Origin: JABZIP01 sp052173355
Lineage (GTDB): Bacteria; Bacillota; Clostridia; Peptostreptococcales; Anaerovoracaceae
Reading direction: 5' to 3'
Length of the DNA stretch: 24,464 nt
NCBI GenBank assembly: GCA_052173355.1
Contig: JBQMYS010000017.1
Span: forward strand, 1 to 24,464
Shown: positions 8,089 to 14,308 of the stretch, one piece after another
Layout of the letters: the number at the start of each line of letters is the position of its first letter
Numbering within the stretch: the stretch's first letter is position 1
Position numbers and translations under genes: made by a program
The notes under the pieces: model-generated
Seen by the model: only the letters and a program-made list of their open reading frames with translations
Database searches by the model: none
What the model was told of the DNA's origin: nothing

Positions 8089-8630
8089 TGAATACCTTTG
8101 TTAGTGGTGGTTGTAAAAACGGCAAATCCATGTTTGCACAACGCTTGGCATTTAATTTAGCTAAAAAAAGCGAATTGCCGCTTTATTACCTGGCAACAAT
8201 GATACCGATAGATGGTGAAGATGATGCAAGAATTTTGAGGCACAGAAAGGAAAGAGACGGCTGGGGATTTAAGACTATTGAGCAGGGGCTAAGCATATGT
8301 GAATGTCTTGAAAATCCGGATGTAGATAAAAATGGAGTTTTTCTTTTGGATAGTGTCACTGCGCTTCTTTCAAACGAGATGTTTGCAAAGTCTGAGATAA
8401 ATCTTGATGCAGGAAGTCGTACTGCGCATGAACTTTGTGAATTTGCGAAAAAAACCGGAAATACAATTTTCGTTTCGGATTTTATTTATGGTGAAATGTC
8501 GATGTATGACGAAATTACAGAAATTTACAGAAAATCGCTGGCGCAAATAGACAGAAAGCTTGCGATTGTATGTGAAAATGTGGTGGAATATTCTTATGGT
8601 GTACCTTTTTATTACAAGGAGGGAAGATGA
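8088..8630 (+). CDS. cobU: CobU-family adenosylcobinamide kinase/guanylyltransferase, divergent
   Basis: CobU phosphorylates adenosylcobinamide and then transfers GMP to it, making AdoCbi-GDP for CobS. This 180-residue protein has the N-terminal P-loop GGCKNGKS (7-14), the YLATM strand, and an RHR motif with His52, which aligns with the guanylylated His of characterised CobU proteins. LLDSVTALLSNEM matches the usual DCLTLWLSNLL. The segment that in other CobU proteins reads EVGxGIVPxxRxxRxFRD is degenerate here (about 129-150, SDFIYGEMSMYDEIT), although its length is preserved, and the C-terminus keeps the QIDRKLAIVCENV segment. It may therefore lack part of the activity, or work with the CobU-like domain two genes downstream. 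It overlaps livF by one base and cobS by four (ATGA). Confidence 0.8.
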   Translation: MNTFVSGGCKNGKSMFAQRLAFNLAKKSELPLYYLATMIPIDGEDDARILRHRKERDGWGFKTIEQGLSICECLENPDVDKNGVFLLDSVTALLSNEMFAKSEINLDAGSRTAHELCEFAKKTGNTIFVSDFIYGEMSMYDEITEIYRKSLAQIDRKLAIVCENVVEYSYGVPFYYKEGR

Positions 8631-9412
8631 GGTATATTACGGCATTTTTTATGGCTTGGGGTAATTTTTTTTATATTCCTTGTCCGGTTAAACTTTGGGA
8701 TGATAACTTGCGAAGATTGCAACTTGTATTTTTTCCGATTATAGGAGCATTGATAGGGCTGCTTTGGTATGCCCTTTTTGCTATTTTTGCAAAAGTTGGA
8801 GTGCCTGAAGCGGTAGCTGTCTTTGTATTTGCCATGTATCCGTATAAAATTTCGGGATTCATACATCTTGACGGATTCATGGATTGTTCTGATGCGATAC
8901 TTTCAAGAAGAAATTTGGATGAAAGGCAGAGAATACTTAAAGATTCACATGTGGGAGCATTTGCAGTGATAAATGTCGGTATTTTGTTTGTCGCATCGTA
9001 TGCTGCGATGAGCGGGATAGTATCAAAATTTTATGAGCATGAATTTGTATCTATATTTGATTTGGTACCGCTTGTTTTAATTCCGGTAATGAGCAGGGCG
9101 TATTCGGCACTTGCAGTGCTTGAATACCGCTCAATAGCGACAAGTCAGTATGCAAAAAGTTTTGAAGCACAAATAAGTTATAAGTATAGATTGTTTATAA
9201 ATGCGTTTTGGATGATTCCGCTTGTTGTTATTACATGGCTTAAGCCCGATCTTTTTAAAGTTATGATTTCTGTATGTACTGTATTGATTGTGCATTGGGC
9301 AGTTACTGCTTATGCTCGAGAACAGCTTGGCGGTATGAACGGTGATATTGCGGGATATGCGCTTACTATTTCTGAATGTGCGGGACTTATAGCTTGGAAT
9401 TTTGTAATTTAA
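8627..9412 (+). CDS. cobS: Adenosylcobinamide-GDP ribazoletransferase (cobalamin synthase)
   Basis: This 261-residue polytopic membrane enzyme joins AdoCbi-GDP to alpha-ribazole (or its phosphate) to make cobalamin. The metal- and substrate-binding motif is intact as HLDGFMDCSDA (80-90, usual form HLDGLADTADA), followed by KDSHVGAFAV and the late LGGMNGDIAGYALTISE, which matches the family LGGxTGDxxGAxxExxE. The protein begins with the typical TRIP-like segment in altered form (FFYIPCPVK). The start overlaps the cobU stop by four bases, so CobU would hand its product directly to CobS. No cobT, cobD or cbiB is in the window, which points to salvage or to other genes elsewhere. Confidence 0.92.
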   Translation: MRYITAFFMAWGNFFYIPCPVKLWDDNLRRLQLVFFPIIGALIGLLWYALFAIFAKVGVPEAVAVFVFAMYPYKISGFIHLDGFMDCSDAILSRRNLDERQRILKDSHVGAFAVINVGILFVASYAAMSGIVSKFYEHEFVSIFDLVPLVLIPVMSRAYSALAVLEYRSIATSQYAKSFEAQISYKYRLFINAFWMIPLVVITWLKPDLFKVMISVCTVLIVHWAVTAYAREQLGGMNGDIAGYALTISECAGLIAWNFVI

Positions 9413-9478
9413 TAGTAAAATTGTAATAAAAGCAAAAAGCTGAAATTATATATGTATAACATGGCGGAGGCAGAGGAT

Positions 9479-10504
9479 ATGCAGTTAATAACAGGTGGAG
9501 TATATCAGGGGAAACTTGCTTATGCGCAGAAAATGTGTAATGCAACGGATAAAGAAATTTTAAATTGCAAGAATTTTACATTTGAAGAATTAAATAAAAA
9601 GCTTTTCAAACGTAAAAATTCAAAAATAAAAATAATATGCGGACTGGAGCATTTTTCATTTTTATGTGTGCAAAATTCGATTGAAGCAAAGGAATTATTT
9701 GAAAAAAATATAGACAAATTTGAGGACAAATGTTTAATTGCTGCAGATATTTCTGAAGGAGTAGTTCCTATGGAAAGAGAAATGCGCGATTTACGAGAAA
9801 TGAATGGCAGACTTTTGATATATTTTGCAGAAACAGCAACAACTGTTACGAGAGTATTTTGCGGTCTTCCACAGGTTTTAAAAGACGGGAAAGCATCAAA
9901 GATATATCTTATTAGGCATGGAAAAACAGAAGGGAATGCAAAAAAATGGTATTACGGTAAAACAGATTTACCGCTTCTTGATGAGGGAAAAAAAGCCTTG
10001 AAAGATATGGTGGACGCAGGTGTTTATCAAAGTGTTGTAGCGGATTACTATTACACTTCGGGTATGCTAAGAGCAAATGAGACCATGAATATAATATTTG
10101 GGAAAGTCAGACGTGAGATAATATCAAATCTTGCTGAACGTGATTTCGGAACATTCGAAAAACATAGTCATGCCGAACTTTTGAGTAATCCCGACTATAT
10201 GAAATGGATAACGGAAAGTACGGAAACGGAAAATCCCGGCGGAGTGGAGAGCATGACGCAGTTTCGGCAGAGAGTAAGGACGGGATTTACCGAATTGCTT
10301 GATATGCATTTGAGGCGAAAAAATGAAAAATTAGAAAAAAATAGAAATAGCGTATGCGTTTGTCATGCAGGTGCTATTTCTGTAATAATTATGTATTTGT
10401 TCGATCCGGGTTGTGAAAATTTTTATTCTTATACACCGGATACGGGCAGAGGATATGTTATTGAAATTGAAAACGGAAAGCCTATCGGGTATTCACAGCT
10501 TTAG
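9479..10504 (+). CDS. cobC: CobU-like domain fused to CobC alpha-ribazole phosphatase
   Basis: This 341-residue protein has two parts. Residues 1-136 resemble a shortened CobU: ITGGVYQGKLAYAQ at the N-terminus copies the CobU P-loop but has Leu13 where Ser/Thr should be, the guanylylated-His segment is missing, and SEGVVPMEREMRDLREMNGR (92-111) followed by VFCGLPQVLK closely matches the conserved C-terminal part of CobU. Residues 141-341 are a histidine phosphatase: LIRHGKTEGN with catalytic His147, YYTSGMLRANET, ERDFGTFE and CHAG with His296. The CobC type removes phosphate from alpha-ribazole phosphate or adenosylcobalamin phosphate. ATG 9479 is chosen because GGAGG (9466-9470) lies 8 bases upstream and the P-loop then starts at once, as in CobU. 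The stop overlaps the convergent birA by 12 bases. Confidence 0.82.
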   Translation: MQLITGGVYQGKLAYAQKMCNATDKEILNCKNFTFEELNKKLFKRKNSKIKIICGLEHFSFLCVQNSIEAKELFEKNIDKFEDKCLIAADISEGVVPMEREMRDLREMNGRLLIYFAETATTVTRVFCGLPQVLKDGKASKIYLIRHGKTEGNAKKWYYGKTDLPLLDEGKKALKDMVDAGVYQSVVADYYYTSGMLRANETMNIIFGKVRREIISNLAERDFGTFEKHSHAELLSNPDYMKWITESTETENPGGVESMTQFRQRVRTGFTELLDMHLRRKNEKLEKNRNSVCVCHAGAISVIIMYLFDPGCENFYSYTPDTGRGYVIEIENGKPIGYSQL

Positions 10505-11479
10505 GCTGACTTCACCTGCTATAAGATTTTCGCGTGTTTTATTTTCGTATTCAACTAAAAGTGAGCCGTCATCACAGATTGAAATAGCCTTTGCTTGTAT
10601 TTGGATGCTTGGATTGGCAGGATTTTTAATAACATAGATATTTTTTCCTATTAAAAACGAGCGTTCTTTGTATTCATTTATAAAGTTGCTTGAATCTTTA
10701 CAGGTCCAAATATCAAAAAATTCATCAATTATTTTTGCAACAAGTAAATTACGATTGAAACTGCGAGTCGCATTTCCGGAAATGGAGCTCGCAGTTTCTT
10801 TTATTTCATCGGGAAAACCGAATTGCGGATTAAAACAGTTTACACCGATTCCTATTATTCCCCATTCGAGTTCACCGGTTTCAAGTTTTGTGATTCCCTC
10901 AGTAAGTATACCTGCAATTTTTTTTTCTGCGCAAAATATATCATTTACCCATTTTATTTTTGCACAGATAGTGCTGACCGATTCTATTGCTCTGCAAGTC
11001 GCAACAGCGGCGGCGGTAGTCATCAGAGAATTTTTAGAAAGAGGTATATTTGGAGCGAATGCTATACTCATATAGATACCGCTTTCGGCGGGTGAAAAAA
11101 ATTTTCTTCCGAGCCTGCCTTTGCCTTTGCTTTGCGAGCCGGCAACTATAATCGTAGGCTCGGCGCAAGATGATGCGATAAGTCTTTTTGCTTCTTCATT
11201 TGTTGAGTCAATTTCTTCAAAAAAAACAATGGATAAATTTTTATATTTGCCGGATAAGCAAGCTTCAATGCCTTCTTTTGTTAATTTGTTTGATGACGGC
11301 TCGAGAAGATAGCCTGAATTGTCTTTGGAAATAATTTCGAAACCTTCTTTTTGTAATGTTTTGATGGCTTTCCACACCGAATTTCTTGAAATTGTAAGTT
11401 CGTCAGCTATTGATTGACCTGAAAGTATTTTTCCGCGATTTTCTTCAAGCATTTTTAGAATTTTTGATTTAGTAGACAT
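10493..11479 (-). CDS. birA: Biotin-protein ligase / biotin operon repressor BirA
   Basis: This 328-residue bifunctional protein makes biotinyl-AMP, loads biotin onto carboxylase carrier domains and, when loaded, represses biotin genes. An N-terminal winged helix (about 4-60, with SGQSIADELTISRNSVWKAI) marks it as the DNA-binding class. The ligase core has SKGKGRLGRKFFSP (117-130; usual GRGRxGRxW), KWVNDIF (176-182), KKIAGIL (186-192) and GIGVN (210-214), followed by a small C-terminal SH3-like domain. AAAAGGAA upstream supports the ATG. It lies 32 bases downstream of bioY on the same strand, probably as the second gene of that operon. Its last 12 bases overlap the end of the convergent cobC. 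Confidence 0.92.
   Translation of the reverse strand: MSTKSKILKMLEENRGKILSGQSIADELTISRNSVWKAIKTLQKEGFEIISKDNSGYLLEPSSNKLTKEGIEACLSGKYKNLSIVFFEEIDSTNEEAKRLIASSCAEPTIIVAGSQSKGKGRLGRKFFSPAESGIYMSIAFAPNIPLSKNSLMTTAAAVATCRAIESVSTICAKIKWVNDIFCAEKKIAGILTEGITKLETGELEWGIIGIGVNCFNPQFGFPDEIKETASSISGNATRSFNRNLLVAKIIDEFFDIWTCKDSSNFINEYKERSFLIGKNIYVIKNPANPSIQIQAKAISICDDGSLLVEYENKTRENLIAGEVSLKL
10757..10807 (+). terminator. Candidate terminator of liv-cob operon, inside birA
   Basis: The arms GAAACTGCGAG (10757-10767) and CTCGCAGTTTC (10788-10798) are perfect complements. Inside them, after a 3x3 mismatch, lies a second perfect palindrome CATTTCCGGAAATG (10771-10784). On the plus strand the stem is followed by TTTTATTTC; on the minus strand there is no T-run. 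It therefore looks like a terminator for transcripts arriving from cobC, encoded within birA codons about 228-242 on the other strand. Confidence 0.55.
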
Positions 11480-11511
11480 TTTTCAATTCCTTTTTATTTT
11501 AGATTGCTATT

Positions 11512-12084
11512 TTAATTAAAAACGGTTTTTTGTATAAAAATGCTTTTTACAGGGCGTAATTTAAATACGAGAATCGAAGATACGACAATTTTAATTGAAT
11601 CCCCGATTAGAAACGGTAAAACGCACATACCCAAAGATGCAATCAGTGAGTTTCGGGTTTGAAACATGAAATACAAAGTACCTAAGGTATAGCAGGATAA
11701 AGTTCCTAAAATACTGCCCAAGATTGTGAATATAAATCCGAATTTTAAGCTGTGTTTTTCGGCATATTCTACAAAAATTCCAACTACAAATGCACAAGCT
11801 ATATAGCCTACTATGTATCCGCCTGTAGGACCTGTCAATTTAGCCATTCCGCCTGTGTAACCACTGAATATCGGCATACCGAATCCACCTAAAAGTACGT
11901 AAACAAGCATTGAAAGACTGCCGTATTTACTACCGAGCACTCCACCTGCAAGCATAACACCGAATGTTGCAAGGCTGATAGGAACTGGTGTAACCGGAAT
12001 TGTTATAGATAGTCCTGCAAGGACGGCAGTAACGGCTGTAAACATAGCAGCTAAAATCAGATTGTAAGTTTTATCAGTTCTCAT
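11512..12084 (-). CDS. bioY: Biotin transporter BioY (ECF S component)
   Basis: This 190-residue membrane protein is the biotin-binding S component of an energy-coupling-factor importer. It has about six hydrophobic helices, the conserved VPISLATFGVMLAGGVLG segment and the signature GPTGGYIVGY, all typical of BioY. The ECF A and T subunits are not in the window, so it would share a general module encoded elsewhere or act alone. AGGAGAT (12091-12097 on the plus strand as its complement) is placed correctly before the ATG. With birA next to it and no biotin-synthesis genes nearby, the cell may depend on imported biotin (inference). Confidence 0.93.
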   Translation of the reverse strand: MRTDKTYNLILAAMFTAVTAVLAGLSITIPVTPVPISLATFGVMLAGGVLGSKYGSLSMLVYVLLGGFGMPIFSGYTGGMAKLTGPTGGYIVGYIACAFVVGIFVEYAEKHSLKFGFIFTILGSILGTLSCYTLGTLYFMFQTRNSLIASLGMCVLPFLIGDSIKIVVSSILVFKLRPVKSIFIQKTVFN

Positions 12085-12125
12085 TTTTAAATCTCCTAAA
12101 TAGTTATAAATTTTTTAGCCTTATT

Positions 12126-12154
12126 AGAATACATCAAAAAAAACATAATGTCAA
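12126..12154 (-). promoter_or_regulatory. Sigma-A promoter of bioY-birA
   Basis: On the minus strand a perfect TTGACA (12149-12154) and a TATTCT (12126-12131) are spaced by exactly 17 bases, most of the spacer being T-rich. It lies about 40 bases upstream of the bioY start. I looked for the two-half BirA operator of TTGTTAAC/GTTAACAA type; only the loose half-like TTGTGGTTGACA overlaps the -35 box, so repression by BirA here is plausible but not shown. Confidence 0.7.
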
Positions 12155-12225
12155 CCACAAATCGGAAAAGAGGTGACGTGATTTTGAAAATAAGATTATA
12201 TCGTATAAAAAATTTTATTTAAAGT

Positions 12226-12240
12226 ATGTATAAAATACAT
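12226..12240. repeat. Inverted repeat upstream of the cyclase operon promoter
   Basis: ATGTAT (12226-12231) and ATACAT (12235-12240) form a perfect 6-bp inverted repeat with an AAA spacer, five bases before the -35 box of the next promoter. It could be an operator, but in AT-rich DNA a 6-bp match is not rare. Confidence 0.3.
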
Positions 12241-12245
12241 TTGTT

Positions 12246-12274
12246 TTGTATTTCTATTTATGATGTGATATAAT
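12246..12274 (+). promoter_or_regulatory. Promoter of the HD-GYP/cyclase operon
   Basis: TTGTAT (12246-12251), a 17-base spacer and a perfect TATAAT (12269-12274) preceded by TGA, that is, an extended -10. It sits about 50 bases upstream of the ATG at 12325. This is the best-looking plus-strand promoter in the window. Confidence 0.72.
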
Positions 12275-12324
12275 GTATAAGATAATTATAATATTACTTG
12301 TGCAGACGGATGGGAGGCGCGTAG

Positions 12325-13485
12325 ATGGCAGGGAAATGCATAGATAGATGCAAACAACAGGATTTGTTGTTTAGACAAAAATTTGAAGAACTTTTGTCTT
12401 TTATGCATAAGATTTCAACTGCTCGCCCAAATTTTGAAGAACTGTTGCTTTTATTTTCGGAACTCGGGAAGAAGCTTGCAGATGCTGACAGATCTTCTAT
12501 TTGGCTTGTTTCGGAGGACAAAAAAAGTCTGTGGACTAAAGTGGGAACCGGGCTTTCGGAATCTATTGTTATACCTATAGGTACAGGTTCTGTCGGCAAA
12601 TCAATAGCTGATAAAGAACCGTATATTACTAGTGATGCTTATTTAGATCCGAGTTTTAACAAAAATGTTGATTTAAAGACCGGATACAGAACCAAGGCGA
12701 TTTTAACGATTCCTTTCATAAATCAAGACGGAGAGGCTTTCGGTGCATTTCAGCTTGTAAATAAGACAGGTGGAGCGAGGGATTTTTTTAATGAAGATGA
12801 CATATACATATCACAGCTTGTTGCCGAATACGTAAAATCGGCGATATTGGAAAAACTTGCAGAAGAAGAACTTGCATCAACTCAAAAGGAGATAATATTT
12901 TTGCTTGCGGATGTTATAGACAGCAGATCCGGTGAAACAGGTGAACATGTAAAACGTGTAGCACATATGAGTCAGATTTTAGCTAAGCTCTGCGGACTTT
13001 CAGATGATGAGGCAAATATGCTTAAGATGACATCAACTTTACACGATGTAGGGAAAATCGGTATTCCTGATAATGTTTTAAATAAACCCGGCAAGTTGAC
13101 TGATGAGGAATATGACATAATAAAAAATCATACAACTATAGGATATGAACTTTTGCAAACTTCAAATAATAAATTTTTGAAGTTTGCAGCCATGATAGCT
13201 CATGAGCACCATGAAAAATACAACGGATTCGGCTACCCGATGGGCAAAAAGGGAGATGAAATAAATATACATTCAAAAATTGTTACTATTGCAGATGTGT
13301 TTGATGCTTTGTATAATAAAAGGGTATACAAAGACCCTATGCCTTTTGAAAAGGTAATGGAGATAATGGATAGCGAAAATAAAAATACATTTGATCCTGA
13401 TATATATAGATATTTTAGGGAAAATATAGATTTATTTTTAGAAGTACAGGAAAAGTATAGGAATGAAACATATGATAGAAATTAG
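12325..13485 (+). CDS. GAF domain HD-GYP cyclic-di-GMP phosphodiesterase
   Basis: This 386-residue soluble protein has an N-terminal GAF domain (about 38-175, with SSIWLVSEDKKSLW, VPIGTGSVGKSIAD-like and FGAFQLVNK strands) joined by a short helix to an HD-GYP domain (about 187-370). The HD-GYP active-site residues are intact: HD at 240-241 in LHDVGKIGIPD, the HEHHEKYNGFGYP stretch with GYP at 303-305, and IVTIADVFDAL. HD-GYP enzymes linearise cyclic-di-GMP; GAF domains bind cyclic nucleotides, haem or other ligands, so cAMP made by the cyclase two genes on could control this enzyme (inference). There is no receiver or membrane segment. GGGAGG (12311-12316) supports the start. First gene of a five-gene operon; it overlaps the next by 14 bases. 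Confidence 0.9.
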   Translation: MAGKCIDRCKQQDLLFRQKFEELLSFMHKISTARPNFEELLLLFSELGKKLADADRSSIWLVSEDKKSLWTKVGTGLSESIVIPIGTGSVGKSIADKEPYITSDAYLDPSFNKNVDLKTGYRTKAILTIPFINQDGEAFGAFQLVNKTGGARDFFNEDDIYISQLVAEYVKSAILEKLAEEELASTQKEIIFLLADVIDSRSGETGEHVKRVAHMSQILAKLCGLSDDEANMLKMTSTLHDVGKIGIPDNVLNKPGKLTDEEYDIIKNHTTIGYELLQTSNNKFLKFAAMIAHEHHEKYNGFGYPMGKKGDEINIHSKIVTIADVFDALYNKRVYKDPMPFEKVMEIMDSENKNTFDPDIYRYFRENIDLFLEVQEKYRNETYDRN

Positions 13486-14308
13486 ATTTTGGGGAGTCAG
13501 AGGATCAAGGCCGAATCCTTCAAAAGAAATGGTAAAATATGGTGGCAACACATCTTGTATGAGCATACAAATAGGAAGTAGGATGTTTATTTTTGACGGT
13601 GGGACGGGCATAATAAACTTAGGAAAATATATACTGGAAAATGATATATCCGATTGTCACATCTTTTTTTCACATATGCATTGGGACCACATACAGGGAA
13701 TTCCTTTCTTTCCTGTTATATATAGCGAAAAGCCGATTGGTATAAATATGTACGGTGAGGATAAGGAAAAAAAGAAATTTGAAGATTTGATAAAAGCTCA
13801 GATGACTGCTCCGTATTTTCCGGTTGCACTTTCAAGTATGGATTATAAGATTAAGTATCACAGCATAGATGAATGTGAAATCAGCTTTGATGACGGTGTG
13901 ATTGTAAGTTCATGCAGATTGAATCATCCGAACGGATGTTTTGCATATAAGCTTTGTTGTGGAGGAAAATCCGTAGTTTATGCGATAGATACGGAGAAAC
14001 TTAAAGGAAAGCGCAGGGAGTGTTTTGTAGATTTTGCAGGTGGTGCGGACTTGTTGCTATATGATGCGCAGTATACTGAAGATGAATATTTCGGTACATC
14101 CGGCAAGAATCCCAAAAAAGGATTCGGACATTCTACATTTGAAGATGCGCTTGCTATATATGAAGATTTGAAACCTGAAACTATGTATCTTTGGCACCAC
14201 GATGATTGGAGAACGGATAAAGAACTGGATAGCATTATTGAAGAAATTCAAAAAAAATATAAGTCCATTTTTATGGCACAGGAAGGCTGCGTAATTAGTT
14301 TTGGATAA
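13472..14308 (+). CDS. MBL-fold metallohydrolase, FWGVRGS family
   Basis: This 278-residue metallo-beta-lactamase-fold hydrolase has no signal peptide and should be cytoplasmic. It starts with the family hallmark IRFWGVRGSRPNP and the YGGNTSC segment. The metal ligands are visible: HMHWDH at residues 68-73, a later His in LNHPNG, the Asp in LLYDAQYT and the His in LWHHDDW. Members of this family are often found fused or next to cyclic-nucleotide-binding domains and regulatory proteins, and a phosphodiesterase role towards a cyclic nucleotide is a reasonable guess given its place directly before an adenylate cyclase, but it is not shown. I chose ATG 13472, nine bases after AGGA; an in-frame ATG at 13463 lies almost on top of that site. 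It overlaps the GAF/HD-GYP gene by 14 bases and the cyclase frame by 8. Confidence 0.82.
   Translation: MIEIRFWGVRGSRPNPSKEMVKYGGNTSCMSIQIGSRMFIFDGGTGIINLGKYILENDISDCHIFFSHMHWDHIQGIPFFPVIYSEKPIGINMYGEDKEKKKFEDLIKAQMTAPYFPVALSSMDYKIKYHSIDECEISFDDGVIVSSCRLNHPNGCFAYKLCCGGKSVVYAIDTEKLKGKRRECFVDFAGGADLLLYDAQYTEDEYFGTSGKNPKKGFGHSTFEDALAIYEDLKPETMYLWHHDDWRTDKELDSIIEEIQKKYKSIFMAQEGCVISFG

Noticed and set aside
9452..9478. Longer start for the CobU-like/CobC fusion
   Set aside because: The in-frame ATG at 9452 would put the ribosome site inside the coding sequence and add nine residues before a P-loop that normally begins at the N-terminus.
10668..11095. Two plus-strand open frames inside birA
   Set aside because: birA on the minus strand has complete HTH and ligase motifs; these frames have no ribosome sites and no recognisable motifs.
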